From: an uncultured Lachnospiraceae bacterium
GTDB lineage: Bacteria > Bacillota > Clostridia > Lachnospirales > Lachnospiraceae
Reading direction: 5' to 3'
NCBI GenBank assembly: GCA_948794795.1
Contig: CAQGLR010000064.1
Location: forward strand, 1-14,606
Length of the DNA: 14,606 nucleotides
Shown: piece by piece, positions 1 through 7,972 of the stretch
Position numbering within the stretch: position 1 is the stretch's first letter
How the letters are laid out: every line of letters begins with the position of its first letter
Program-made: the position numbers and the translations under genes
Notes under the pieces: model-generated
What the model saw: only the letters and a program-made list of their open reading frames with translations
Database searches by the model: none
Told to the model about the DNA's origin: nothing

Positions 1-7
1 TAATAGT

Positions 8-109
8 CTAAACCATCGGTTTCTTCATGTCAAGCTGACCTGTGAACAGTAACTTGTTTCCAGCAGGACCGGCATTAATATTAAGAATAAATTTGCAATC
101 CTTCCTTTT
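8..109 (-). other. Possible 3' remnant of a gene (unidentified)
   Basis: On the minus strand a frame stays open from a stop at 110-112 to a TAG at 8-10. It reads as a plausible protein C-terminus (ending GQLDMKKPMV), but there is no convincing start codon with a ribosome binding site. It could be a decayed gene end left by rearrangement, or chance. It overlaps the -35 region of the diguanylate cyclase promoter. I do not recognise the family. Confidence 0.18.
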
Positions 110-121
110 TATTAGTATAAT
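93..121 (+). promoter_or_regulatory. Sigma-A-type promoter of the diguanylate cyclase gene
   Basis: TTGCAA at 93-98 and TATAAT at 116-121 are separated by 17 bp, which is a near-consensus housekeeping promoter. It predicts a start near 128 and a leader of about 80 nt before the TTG start at 208. I saw no clear riboswitch in that leader. Confidence 0.6.
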
Positions 122-207
122 AAATAACAAGGGAATCTAATGAAAAACTATATAAAAATGGAAATCCACTAATATACAGGGTTATATTTTCAGGAGGGGA
201 AGATATA

Positions 208-1926
208 TTGAAAAAGAAAGATACTTTATTTAGAAAATTTATAAAAGTATTCTGGGTTGTTTATGCAATAGCAAGTGTTATAGTTACTATTTCAAAAGCT
301 GATGCCCTTATAACAAAAGATTATCCAGTTATTTCACAGCATATATCACTTGATGATTCATGGGATGTTACTATAAATAATGATGATTACCATAATATTT
401 CGATTGGAGATTTTCAATTCCAGCCTGTAGATAAAGGTGATAATATTACTTTACAAAGAGTTCTTCCTGAAAACTGGGATATAATAGAAGGAGCCCTACG
501 TATACATATAAAACAATCATCTGTCAGGATGTTTATTGACAATGAATTAATTTATGAATATGGGTATGACCGTGCCAGACAAGGCAAGACACTTGGTAAT
601 GGTTTCCTTTTTATTAACTTTCCATCTGAATATAAAGGAAAAACATTAAAAATACAACTAACTGTAACAGAAGATAATGTATTTACAAAGTTCGATTCTG
701 TGCGTATTTACGAATGGGAAAATGCGTACCGTGTAATTATGACAGAAAACAGGATTCCAATGTTTTTAGGAAGTTTCCTGGTTATTTTGGGTATTGTTGC
801 TGGCGTTATAACAATATTTGCCCTTTATAATTCTATTAAATTTTTGAAACTGTTTTGTGTTGCCATGTTTTCTATCTGCATGGGATTATGGACACTTTGT
901 TATTATAAAGTTATTTTAATATTTTCAATCCCATTATATTCTGTATCCCTTATAGAATATATTTCACTATATCTGGCTCCATTGCCAGTAACAATTTATA
1001 TGCATGAAGATGTCCAGAAACTAAAAAATAAAGTTATAAAACTATTTTACAAAATTCTTGTCACTATACAGCTTATAACTGTCTTTACAACAATGATACT
1101 ACATACATTTGACATTGTACATTTTGCTGCCACCCTGAAATATATGCATACTATTATTTTCTGCAGCCTGGTATACTTTTTTATAGTATTAGTTTTAAAT
1201 TTAAAATCAAGCCACCAGACAGAAAACCGGCTTTTCCTTGTAGGAATGCTTGTTGTTATTATATGTGTCACATATGACTTAATTGGATACTCTATGAAAC
1301 GTTATCTTGGAAATAACCTTTTATCTCTTAAAGGGGTATCTTCTATCGGCATCATGGTATTTATATTTATATTAATTGCTATATTTTATATGGACATGAC
1401 CAAAAAGGTAATGCAGGAAACTGAACGCAATTTTTTGCTTAAAAGTGCATATACTGATGAAATGACACAACTCCATAACCGCCGTTACTGTACAGAATAT
1501 ATGCAAAATATACAAAATAAACCAAATTGTAGTTACACTGTTATATGCTTTGATTTGAATAATTTAAAAGTAATGAATGACACTTATGGACATGCCAAAG
1601 GCGATATTTTAATTAAAAGCGCAGCAGAAGTTATTGAAGAAACTTTTAAAGAATATGGAATTGTTGCAAGAATGGGTGGCGACGAATTTATAGCTATACT
1701 TGAAACTGCTGATATAAATAAAATTAAAGAACTTGAAATAAAGTTACAGAAAAATATTGAGAAAAAAAATAAAGAAATAGAAAACCTTAATATGTCTATT
1801 GCATATGGGTACGCATATGGAAACAGTTTACAAAATAATATAGAAAAACTATACCAGGAAGCTGATGACCATATGTATGAACATAAAATGAAAATGAAAC
1901 AGGCAGGCATTGCTGCACAAAGGTAA
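208..1926 (+). CDS. Membrane-bound diguanylate cyclase (GGDEF) with extracellular sensor domain
   Basis: This 572-residue protein is predicted to make cyclic di-GMP from two GTP at the inner face of the membrane. A first helix (about residues 12-30) is followed by an outside domain rich in beta strands (about 31-183). A helix-rich membrane part (about 184-398) resembles the 7TMR-DISM arrangement. The GGDEF domain begins at AYTDEMTQLHNRR (414-426). It has the metal-binding Asp449, Asn457 and an intact GGDEF at 490-494. The RxxD inhibitory site expected at 481-484 reads KEYG, so product feedback by the usual I-site is unlikely. No EAL domain is present. The start is TTG at 208, chosen because AGGAGG lies at 192-197, 10 nt upstream. 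The gene stands alone, with its own promoter and a terminator. The ligand sensed cannot be told from sequence. Confidence 0.9.
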   Translation: MKKKDTLFRKFIKVFWVVYAIASVIVTISKADALITKDYPVISQHISLDDSWDVTINNDDYHNISIGDFQFQPVDKGDNITLQRVLPENWDIIEGALRIHIKQSSVRMFIDNELIYEYGYDRARQGKTLGNGFLFINFPSEYKGKTLKIQLTVTEDNVFTKFDSVRIYEWENAYRVIMTENRIPMFLGSFLVILGIVAGVITIFALYNSIKFLKLFCVAMFSICMGLWTLCYYKVILIFSIPLYSVSLIEYISLYLAPLPVTIYMHEDVQKLKNKVIKLFYKILVTIQLITVFTTMILHTFDIVHFAATLKYMHTIIFCSLVYFFIVLVLNLKSSHQTENRLFLVGMLVVIICVTYDLIGYSMKRYLGNNLLSLKGVSSIGIMVFIFILIAIFYMDMTKKVMQETERNFLLKSAYTDEMTQLHNRRYCTEYMQNIQNKPNCSYTVICFDLNNLKVMNDTYGHAKGDILIKSAAEVIEETFKEYGIVARMGGDEFIAILETADINKIKELEIKLQKNIEKKNKEIENLNMSIAYGYAYGNSLQNNIEKLYQEADDHMYEHKMKMKQAGIAAQR

Positions 1927-1929
1927 AAA

Positions 1930-2005
1930 AACAGCCACACATAATAATATAATCTTTGTATAATTTAAAAAATGGGGAAACTTAAAATGATTATGTGTGG
2001 CTGTT
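1930..2005. terminator. Symmetric (bidirectional) terminator hairpin with a 44-nt loop
   Basis: The arms 1930-1945 and 1990-2005 are a perfect 16-bp inverted repeat (core ACAGCCACACATAAT). An A-run precedes it (1925-1930) and a T-rich run follows (2006-2013), so it can end transcripts from the cyclase gene (+) and from copA (-). The 44-nt AT-rich loop is unusually long for an intrinsic terminator. Confidence 0.7.
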
Positions 2006-2065
2006 AATTTTTTACAAACATAAGTTTTTAAAGGCTATTATTATATGTCTGTATACTGCTATCTG

Positions 2066-4687
2066 TTATTCAATGTTTACTACTTCATACCCTGCGTCTG
2101 TTATAGCAGCTTTAAGTGCACTATCCTCTGCACCATCAGATGTAACTGTTGCACTTTTACCTTCAAGGCTCATTACAACATCTGTAACACCACTTACTTC
2201 ACGTAATGCCTTTTCAACTCTTCCTGTACAATGTTCACACATCATTCCTTCAATAATAATTTTCTTTGTCATAACTAAATCTTCCTTTCTTATTGTATAA
2301 TTTTTATCCGCAAATTCCATATCTGCAGATTTACTTTCTGGATTTCCTGGTATGCTCTCTCTTCTTCCATTAAAAAGCTTCAGCCTTTTCAGCCTTAATG
2401 CATTGCTTACAACGCATACACTGCTAAGGCTCATTGCTGCTGCGCCAAACATAGGGCTTAATTTTAAACCAAATGGCAGGTAAAGGAGCCCTGCTGCCAC
2501 GGGAATTCCAATAATATTATAGAAAAATGCCCAGAAAAGGTTCTGTTTTATATTTCTTATAACAGCTTTACTTAATTTTATTGCCCCTGCGGCATCCATA
2601 AGGCTGTTTCTCATAAGCACTATATCTGCACTTTCAATAGCGACATCTGTACCAGCTCCAATAGCAATGCCAACATCTGCAGAAGCAAGTGCTGGCGCAT
2701 CATTAATACCATCACCAGCCATTGCAACTTTATGTCCTTTTGCCTTTAATAAGGATATCTTTTCCTCTTTCTGCGCAGGCAGTACATTAGCAATAACCTC
2801 ATCTATCCCTGTTTCTTTCCTGATTGCACCAGCAGTAATCTCATTGTCACCAGTAAGCATAATTACATTTATTCCCATTTTCTTAAACTCTGCAACTGCG
2901 TCCCTGCTTGTTTCCTTTACCACATCTGCAACAGCTATTATACCTGTTATATTATTTCCGTCTGCAAATATAAGTGGTGTCTTGCCATCTGAAGCATACT
3001 GGCTGGTTATTTTTATAATATCTTCACTGGCAGATATCCCATACTCTTCTAATAATGCTATATTGCCAGCATAATATCTCTTGCCGTCAACAATACCTGT
3101 TATTCCTTTTCCAAATATAGCTTTAAAATCTTTGACACTAGCAAGTTCTATACCTTCTTGGTTACATTTATTAATAATTGCTTCTGCAAGTGGATGCTCA
3201 CTTCCATTCTCAAGTGAACCAGCAATCTTATACAGCTCTCTTTCTGTAATACCACCAAAAACTGTAATATCTGTTACTACAGGTTTTCCTTCTGTAATTG
3301 TCCCTGTTTTGTCAAGCACAACAGTATCAATAAGATGTGCTGTTTCTAATGCTTCACCTGACTTTACAAGTATCCCGTTCTCAGCTCCTTTTCCAGTACC
3401 TGCCATTATAGCAACAGGTGTTGCAAGGCCAAGTGCACATGGACATGATATTACAAGGACTGCAATAGCAGTTGAAAGTGCAAATTCAAACCCATATCCC
3501 ATTACCAGCCATATAACAGCTGTAATAATAGCTATTGTTATAACAGAAGGTACAAATATCCCTGATACTTTATCTGCAATTTTGGCAATAGGTGCCTTGC
3601 TTGAAGATGCTTCTTCTACAAGCTTTATAATCTGTGATAAAGTTGTATCCTCTCCTACTTTTACTGCCCTGGCTTTAAGCAGGCCTGCTTTATTAATTGA
3701 CGCAGATACAAGAGTATCACCTTCCTGTTTGGTAACAGGTATGCTCTCACCTGTTACCACAGATTCATCCACTGAAGATTTCCCCTCAGTTATAACACCA
3801 TCAACTGGCACAGCTTCACCAGGTTTTACAATAAATATATCACCTGCCACCATTTCACTGGCATTTATAGTCTGTGTAACCCCGTTTCTTATAACTGTTG
3901 CTGTCTTTGGGGCAAGGTCCATAAGTTTTGTAATAGCCTCACTTGTCTTACTTTTTGAACGTGTTTCCAGATATTTGCCAACTGTAATAAGAGTTAAAAT
4001 CATTCCTGCAGATTCAAAATATAAATCATGGCTGAACTGGTTTACCATATGCATATCACCATGTCCAAGCCCATATACAATTTTATATGTTGCATATATC
4101 CCATATATAATGGCAGCGCCCGAACCAATAGCAATCAGGCTGTCCATATTCGGGCTCCGCTTTATAAGCGTCTTAAAACCTGTAATATAATATTTCTGGT
4201 TAGCTATTATAATAGGTACCAGCAAAAATATCTGTGTTATTGCAAAAACACCAGCATTGGCACTGCCATGCAGGTACTTCACCATATGCACAGGCATATC
4301 AAGCCCTGCCATAGAGAAAAACATATGCCCCATTGATACATACATAAGAGGTATAAGGAAAATAATTGAAACTGCCAGGCGCTTTTTCATGCTTTCAATA
4401 TTTTTCTTATAAATATCCCTCACACCATTTGTACTGCCAGCTTCTGTCTTAGATGTACTGTTTCCTGCATTGCTGCTGCTTTTTACACTTGCACCATAAC
4501 CAGCAGATACAACAGCATTTATAATATCAGTTTCATTTACAATATCTTCATTATATTCAGCCTGCATGCTGTTTGTAAGCAGGTTTACACTTACTTTGTC
4601 TACCCCGTCAAGTTTTGATACACTTTTTTCAACATGCGCAGAACAAGCTGAACATGTCATTCCTGTAACATCAAACTTTCCAACCAT
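2066..4687 (-). CDS. copA: Copper-exporting P-type ATPase with N- and C-terminal metal-binding domains
   Basis: This 873-residue P1B-type ATPase is predicted to pump Cu(I) (possibly Ag(I)) out of the cell using ATP. An N-terminal heavy-metal domain has Cys12 and Cys15 (GMTCSAC). Further motifs are TGES at 312-315, the transmembrane CPC site at 415-417, the phosphorylated Asp459 in DKTGT, HP at 498-499, GDGINDAP at 658-665, Tyr723-Asn724, and MSLSS near 752, all typical of Cu(I) pumps. After the last helix a charged linker leads to a second heavy-metal domain (about 806-873) with Cys817 and Cys820, like the chaperone CopZ. The ATG at 4687 is chosen because AGGAGG lies 7 nt upstream, overlapping the csoR stop. 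A longer reading from 4729 would start inside csoR without a good site. It is the second gene of a csoR-copA operon and is probably copper-induced. Confidence 0.95.
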   Translation of the reverse strand: MVGKFDVTGMTCSACSAHVEKSVSKLDGVDKVSVNLLTNSMQAEYNEDIVNETDIINAVVSAGYGASVKSSSNAGNSTSKTEAGSTNGVRDIYKKNIESMKKRLAVSIIFLIPLMYVSMGHMFFSMAGLDMPVHMVKYLHGSANAGVFAITQIFLLVPIIIANQKYYITGFKTLIKRSPNMDSLIAIGSGAAIIYGIYATYKIVYGLGHGDMHMVNQFSHDLYFESAGMILTLITVGKYLETRSKSKTSEAITKLMDLAPKTATVIRNGVTQTINASEMVAGDIFIVKPGEAVPVDGVITEGKSSVDESVVTGESIPVTKQEGDTLVSASINKAGLLKARAVKVGEDTTLSQIIKLVEEASSSKAPIAKIADKVSGIFVPSVITIAIITAVIWLVMGYGFEFALSTAIAVLVISCPCALGLATPVAIMAGTGKGAENGILVKSGEALETAHLIDTVVLDKTGTITEGKPVVTDITVFGGITERELYKIAGSLENGSEHPLAEAIINKCNQEGIELASVKDFKAIFGKGITGIVDGKRYYAGNIALLEEYGISASEDIIKITSQYASDGKTPLIFADGNNITGIIAVADVVKETSRDAVAEFKKMGINVIMLTGDNEITAGAIRKETGIDEVIANVLPAQKEEKISLLKAKGHKVAMAGDGINDAPALASADVGIAIGAGTDVAIESADIVLMRNSLMDAAGAIKLSKAVIRNIKQNLFWAFFYNIIGIPVAAGLLYLPFGLKLSPMFGAAAMSLSSVCVVSNALRLKRLKLFNGRRESIPGNPESKSADMEFADKNYTIRKEDLVMTKKIIIEGMMCEHCTGRVEKALREVSGVTDVVMSLEGKSATVTSDGAEDSALKAAITDAGYEVVNIE
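2270..2287 (-). promoter_or_regulatory. Possible internal ribosome binding site and ATG for a free CopZ-like protein
   Basis: Within copA, AAGGAAG (2281-2287, read on the minus strand) lies 8 nt before an in-frame ATG at 2270-2272. That ATG falls exactly where the C-terminal heavy-metal domain begins. Starting there would give a 68-residue protein (2066-2272) with MCEHC, the size and layout of a stand-alone CopZ copper chaperone. Either this is a working internal start or it is a relic of a once separate copZ fused to copA. Confidence 0.4.
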
Positions 4688-4698
4688 AAGAAAACCTC

Positions 4699-4992
4699 CT
4701 ACTTCATAATCTTCATAAGCAGCCCGCAAAGTTCATCAACAGCTTCATCATTGCCTGCCCTGATATCATCACATACACATGATTTTATATGTCTTGCAAG
4801 AAGCTGCTTGTTAAAACCATTAAGGGCAGCCTGTATAGATGCTACCTGTGTAAATATATCAACACAATACCTGTCTTCTTCAAGCATCTTTTTCACTCCA
4901 CGCACTTGTCCTTCAACTATGCTAAGGCGCTTTATCATGCTTTCTACTTCCTTATTATCTCTTTTAACATGCTTAATATTCCCATTATCCAT
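4699..4992 (-). CDS. csoR: CsoR-family copper-sensing transcriptional repressor
   Basis: This 97-residue all-helical DNA-binding repressor belongs to the CsoR/RcnR family (DUF156), whose copper members release DNA on binding Cu(I). The metal-ligand pattern is complete: Cys43, then His68 25 residues later and Cys72 four residues on, the same spacing as Cys36/His61/Cys65 in the Mycobacterium tuberculosis protein. Tyr42 precedes the first Cys, as in copper sensors. The ATG at 4992 is preferred over an upstream one at 5046 because AGGAGG lies 6 nt before it. The upstream start would also place the promoter and operator inside the coding region. The stop (4699-4701) overlaps the copA ribosome binding site, so the two genes are coupled. 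It probably represses its own operon. Confidence 0.92.
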   Translation of the reverse strand: MDNGNIKHVKRDNKEVESMIKRLSIVEGQVRGVKKMLEEDRYCVDIFTQVASIQAALNGFNKQLLARHIKSCVCDDIRAGNDEAVDELCGLLMKIMK

Positions 4993-5011
4993 AGCCGCCC
5001 TCCTGTATTTG

Positions 5012-5034
5012 TATAGTATACCCCTGTACCCTGT
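5012..5034. promoter_or_regulatory. Probable CsoR operator, copy 1
   Basis: A 23-bp element with the core ATACCCCTGTACCCTG lies directly after the csoR -10 hexamer and before its ribosome binding site. GTATAC-like flanks around C/G tracts fit CsoR/RcnR-type sites in general form. No binding data can be inferred beyond position and composition. Confidence 0.55.
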
Positions 5035-5036
5035 AC

Positions 5037-5065
5037 ATAATATCAAAAAGCATATGTATTGTCAA
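5037..5065 (-). promoter_or_regulatory. csoR-copA promoter
   Basis: On the minus strand TTGACA (5060-5065) and TATTAT (5037-5042) are 17 bp apart, a near-perfect sigma-A promoter. The predicted start falls inside the GC-tract repeat just downstream, which is where a repressor would block initiation. Confidence 0.75.
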
Positions 5066-5149
5066 GATTTACACAATTTTTTTGAGTTTCACCATTTTTT
5101 TAATACACAAGTATTTTGGCAGATATATATTCCCATACTGTTTTATTTA

Positions 5150-5172
5150 TATAGTATACCCCTGTACCCTGT
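5150..5172. promoter_or_regulatory. Probable CsoR operator, copy 2 (exact repeat)
   Basis: This 23-bp sequence is identical to 5012-5034 and sits 138 bp further upstream of csoR. On the minus strand its associated promoter has decayed: the position of TTGACA reads CTGGCA. It may be an auxiliary operator, a weak second promoter, or a duplication relic. Confidence 0.5.
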
Positions 5173-5286
5173 TTATAACAATAAAAAAATATATTGCCAG
5201 GATTTACATGGTTATACCATATAAACCAAGACAATATATAATAATTTTAAAATATTATAACCTATACAGTACCCCTTTTATATTAA

Positions 5287-6627
5287 TTATGAACTTTCAG
5301 CCCTGTAAGTATCTGTATGTAAGAACTTAGATTCTTTCAGCCTGCCTCCTTTATATATATCAAGATATGCTTCTGCTTTAAGGCTTGAGAGTGCAACTGA
5401 ACGTGGTTCATATCTGTAATCTTTTAATGCATCTTTATATGACACTATCTGGAATGTAAGTGTATTGCCATTAGTAAATGCTTTTATAAGTATTGGTACA
5501 TCAAGTGTATTTTCTACTAAAAGGTCTTTCACTCCTTCTGAAATTGCAGCATCAAGCCCAAGTGGGACATAATGTACAGGCATACTATGTGGAAGCCTTG
5601 ATACAGGTATTATCCCTGCACGCAATAATGCATTGTAAGCTGTAGTAGATACCTGGCATATTCCGCCGCCTTCAGTCTGCACTACCTTTCCATTAAGATA
5701 AGAACCTGCTGCCTGGAAACGCTGTCCATCTGAATTATCATGTATAACTTCATCAAAAGAAACCCTTTCACCAGGTAAAAGACATATGCCATCAAGACGT
5801 GAAGCACCCATCTTAACATTGTGTCCCCTGCTTGTATAACTTACAAAACTTGTTGAAAATTCACTTATAACTGTATTAACCTTTTCAAGGTCTTCTTTTT
5901 TCCATTCTGGTTTTACAACGGTTGTATTATATTCTGCTTTATAATTTGTTTTCTTTTCTGAATTAAGATATTTTTTAAGCTTCTTTTTAATTTTTTTAAG
6001 TCCAAGGTCCCTGCCTTCTTCTGCTTTAGTAATATTACCACTTTTTTCTATATGTGAATTAATAGCAGGTTTTACATGGTTTTCATCTAACTTTCCAATT
6101 AGTTTATCCAGCTTTTTCTTATTGTACTTACACTTTATTTCTATGGAATAACCTGAAGCACTGCCATCACCAGTTATAATACTATACTGTTCCTGCATAT
6201 CCCGGTCTTTATCCATATTTACAATAATATTTGCAATTTCTTCTTCCTCTCCAAGCTGGAACTTTGAGCCATCAGAAGCCTTATAATAAATATCCTCACC
6301 CAGCTCTTTCATTGAATAATTATATTTATTGCCATCAATATTTAATTTTACTTTCCTGTCTTTATAAACTTTACTTTCTGATTTAAGCCAGCTAATTATT
6401 TCCTCTACAGTCATTCCAGATAAATCTATATCAGCAAGTTTTTTATTTCCATAAGCAATATCTTTATAACTTCCAACTATTCCTTCCCTGCGTTTAATTT
6501 CAGCTGCTGCTGCTTTAGCCTCTTTCTGGTCAACATAATAATTAAAACCATATACTCCGCCCATGGCTGCAAGGGTACATGTGCCTATTATACCAGCAGC
6601 AACTAATATTTTATGTAACTTTTTCAT
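5287..6627 (-). CDS. VanW-family cell-surface protein with N-terminal membrane anchor
   Basis: A 446-residue protein with one N-terminal hydrophobic helix (about 7-28), so probably anchored with the rest outside the cell. Residues about 55-240 resemble the putative peptidoglycan-binding region (PG_binding_4 type) that often precedes VanW domains. The VanW domain (about 265-385) shows the hallmark GGGICQVSTTAYNA (320-333) and PHSMPVHYVPLG (346-357). A short C-terminal tail follows; the G5 domain seen in some relatives is not evident. The biochemical role is unknown. The name comes from vancomycin clusters, but most such proteins are housekeeping wall proteins, and nothing here indicates resistance. 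The ATG at 6627 is preferred; one three codons upstream sits almost on top of its only possible ribosome binding site (GGGAAAGG). No strong terminator follows. A weak promoter may lie near 6690-6717. Confidence 0.82.
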   Translation of the reverse strand: MKKLHKILVAAGIIGTCTLAAMGGVYGFNYYVDQKEAKAAAAEIKRREGIVGSYKDIAYGNKKLADIDLSGMTVEEIISWLKSESKVYKDRKVKLNIDGNKYNYSMKELGEDIYYKASDGSKFQLGEEEEIANIIVNMDKDRDMQEQYSIITGDGSASGYSIEIKCKYNKKKLDKLIGKLDENHVKPAINSHIEKSGNITKAEEGRDLGLKKIKKKLKKYLNSEKKTNYKAEYNTTVVKPEWKKEDLEKVNTVISEFSTSFVSYTSRGHNVKMGASRLDGICLLPGERVSFDEVIHDNSDGQRFQAAGSYLNGKVVQTEGGGICQVSTTAYNALLRAGIIPVSRLPHSMPVHYVPLGLDAAISEGVKDLLVENTLDVPILIKAFTNGNTLTFQIVSYKDALKDYRYEPRSVALSSLKAEAYLDIYKGGRLKESKFLHTDTYRAESS

Positions 6628-6636
6628 GTATACCAT

Positions 6637-7062
6637 GCCTTTCCCGGTTATAATTACACTATATGTAATTAATCCGTTTTATATTAATTAACTATAAATA
6701 CAAACACACTTTGTCTATAGTAACACACAAATGTTACAAATCTTTAGCATTTATATTAATAAAATAATAAACTGCTATGGTATTATTTTACTATATAATT
6801 CTACTGGGTTGAAACTCAAATGAAACCAAAAGATAGCAAAATTTATAAACATATGATAGAATAATATGTAAAAATAAAAAAGAAGTCCAGAAAACAGCCC
6901 AATCTTTTCAATCAAGCTGCCAGTCCATATCCAAAACATACAACCAGGCATATTTTCCAAAGTAAAATAAGAAAATATAATGCATAAAACATAATCTGGA
7001 CACGCATTTTATGGAAACACTAAACATTACAAATAACGCTATATCTAAGCGGAAGAGGAAAA
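6637..7062. other. Intergenic region, no supported gene
   Basis: About 430 AT-rich bases lie between the divergently transcribed VanW-family gene and the folded leader of the next gene. A 61-codon hydrophobic minus-strand frame (6775-6960) has no ribosome binding site. The neighbouring frames also hold short hydrophobic stretches, so a decayed membrane-protein gene is possible but unproven. No clear promoter for the rightward gene was found. Confidence 0.5.
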
Positions 7063-7148
7063 AGTGAAAGATTTTTCAAATCTTTCACTCTGCAAGTTTG
7101 TGTCTGCGCTGCATCCACAAACTTGTAATATGCAAAAAGCAGCGCAGA
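7063..7148 (+). promoter_or_regulatory. Structured leader with two hairpins and an alternative pairing
   Basis: Hairpin A is a perfect 12-bp stem with a 3-nt loop (7063-7074 with 7078-7089). Hairpin B pairs 7093-7102 with 7116-7125 (10 bp, CAAGTTTGTG). The loop of B contains TCTGCGCTGC (7103-7112), which is perfectly complementary to GCAGCGCAGA at 7139-7148, just before the ribosome binding site of the next gene. B and the downstream pairing therefore interlock (a switch or partial pseudoknot). No known riboswitch class was recognised. Confidence 0.5.
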
Positions 7149-7161
7149 AATGAGGATAAAC

Positions 7162-7731
7162 ATGGAAATTTATGAACAAAAAGCAGATAAAAATAACATA
7201 ACAAAGAATATGGTTATTCCAATTCTTTTTTCAGCAACACTTTTGACAGGAATTATGGTATGTATTATTTGTAACATTGCAATATCTGGTAATTTAACAT
7301 GGTCACTTATTCCAGTAAGTTCTATTATTTTTGCATGGCTTATATTTTTTCCAGGTATTGTACTAAGAAAAAATAAGATTATTGCAAGTTTAATATCATT
7401 AAGTATCTTTATTATTCCCTATTTGTTTTTATTGGGTAATTTAATAAAAACAAAAGAAGTATTTTCAGTTGGTGCAGTTATAGCAGTGCCTTCAATTATC
7501 TTCTTATGGATAATAATTGCAATTTTCAACTATATTGGGAAAACAAGAAAATTAATTGCTTTAGGAATATTTTTTTTACTAGCTATTCCATTTATGTTTA
7601 TTATCAATATAATACTATCTAAAATGATAGCAGAACCAGTTCTTGATATATGGGATATCCTGTCTGGCTTTATATTGTTAATATTAGCATTTATTTCTTT
7701 TATTTGTGGCTATGCAAGAAAAAGAAAATAA
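7162..7731 (+). CDS. Small six-helix membrane protein of unknown function
   Basis: A 189-residue protein with a short polar start (1-16), about six predicted membrane helices (17-40, 46-67, 73-93, 101-123, 130-151, 164-184) and a positively charged tail (YARKRK) likely inside the cell. No catalytic or transport motif was recognised, and I cannot name the family. The ATG at 7162 is chosen because GAGG lies 6 nt upstream (7152-7155). An in-frame ATG at 7150 has no ribosome binding site and abuts the folded leader. It stands alone on the plus strand. Its leader contains perfect hairpins, hinting at post-transcriptional control. The only terminator candidate after it is a weak AT-rich hairpin around 7741-7764 before a T-run. 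Confidence 0.65.
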   Translation: MEIYEQKADKNNITKNMVIPILFSATLLTGIMVCIICNIAISGNLTWSLIPVSSIIFAWLIFFPGIVLRKNKIIASLISLSIFIIPYLFLLGNLIKTKEVFSVGAVIAVPSIIFLWIIIAIFNYIGKTRKLIALGIFFLLAIPFMFIINIILSKMIAEPVLDIWDILSGFILLILAFISFICGYARKRK

Positions 7732-7782
7732 TAAAACCACAATATAAATAAATTCTTATATATTTTTTATCCACAATTATTT

Positions 7783-7972
7783 TTATACTTGTATCCTGTT
7801 ATAAAGTTTTGGTACTGTCTTACTATATTTACTTATAAATCCTTTCTTTACATAAAAACAGAGTATATAGACTGGTTCTCTATACAATCTGTTGTGTACT
7901 GCTATTCTGTTATAATTGTAATATCTGTTGTTTGGACAAACTAAGGTTATTATTAGTAAGTTTCTCATCCAT
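7783..7972 (-). pseudogene. Possible short gene broken by a +1 frameshift
   Basis: A minus-strand ATG at 7972 has an excellent GGAGG 7 nt upstream (7980-7984) and reads 20 codons to a stop at 7910. In the +1 frame from that point the reading stays open to 7783 and looks protein-like (YNRIAVHNRLYREPVYILCF). Joined, the two would give about 63 residues. It could be a real 20-codon peptide, a frameshifted small gene, or chance; the product is not recognised. The rest of 7732-8026 is AT-rich with nothing else supported. Confidence 0.25.

Larger units (their letters stand above)
5007..5208. repeat. Two diverged direct copies of the csoR promoter/operator segment
   Basis: Segments 5007-5073 and 5145-5208 align along their length. 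They are identical over the 23-bp operator and similar but diverged over the -10, spacer and -35 (copy 1 ends GATTTACAC, copy 2 ends GATTTACAT). The sequence between them (5074-5144) has no convincing gene. A weaker lookalike, TATACAGTACCCCT, occurs at 5263-5276. Confidence 0.6.

Noticed and set aside
3081..4190. 369-codon open frame on the + strand
   Set aside because: It lies antisense within copA, whose family motifs are unmistakable. No ribosome binding site precedes it and the translation is low-complexity Ser/Thr/Ile-rich.
5287..6627. Vancomycin resistance gene
   Set aside because: VanW-domain proteins are widespread in Clostridia without resistance, and no vanH/A/X or VanRS genes are nearby.
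6775..6960. 61-codon hydrophobic frame on the - strand
   Set aside because: It has no ribosome binding site, and neighbouring frames in this AT-rich DNA are similarly hydrophobic. At most it is a decayed gene.
7093..7148. Classical H-type pseudoknot
   Set aside because: The two 5' strands are directly adjacent (no loop 1) and both stems are 10 bp, which is sterically unfavourable as a complete pseudoknot. It is kept as alternative pairing.
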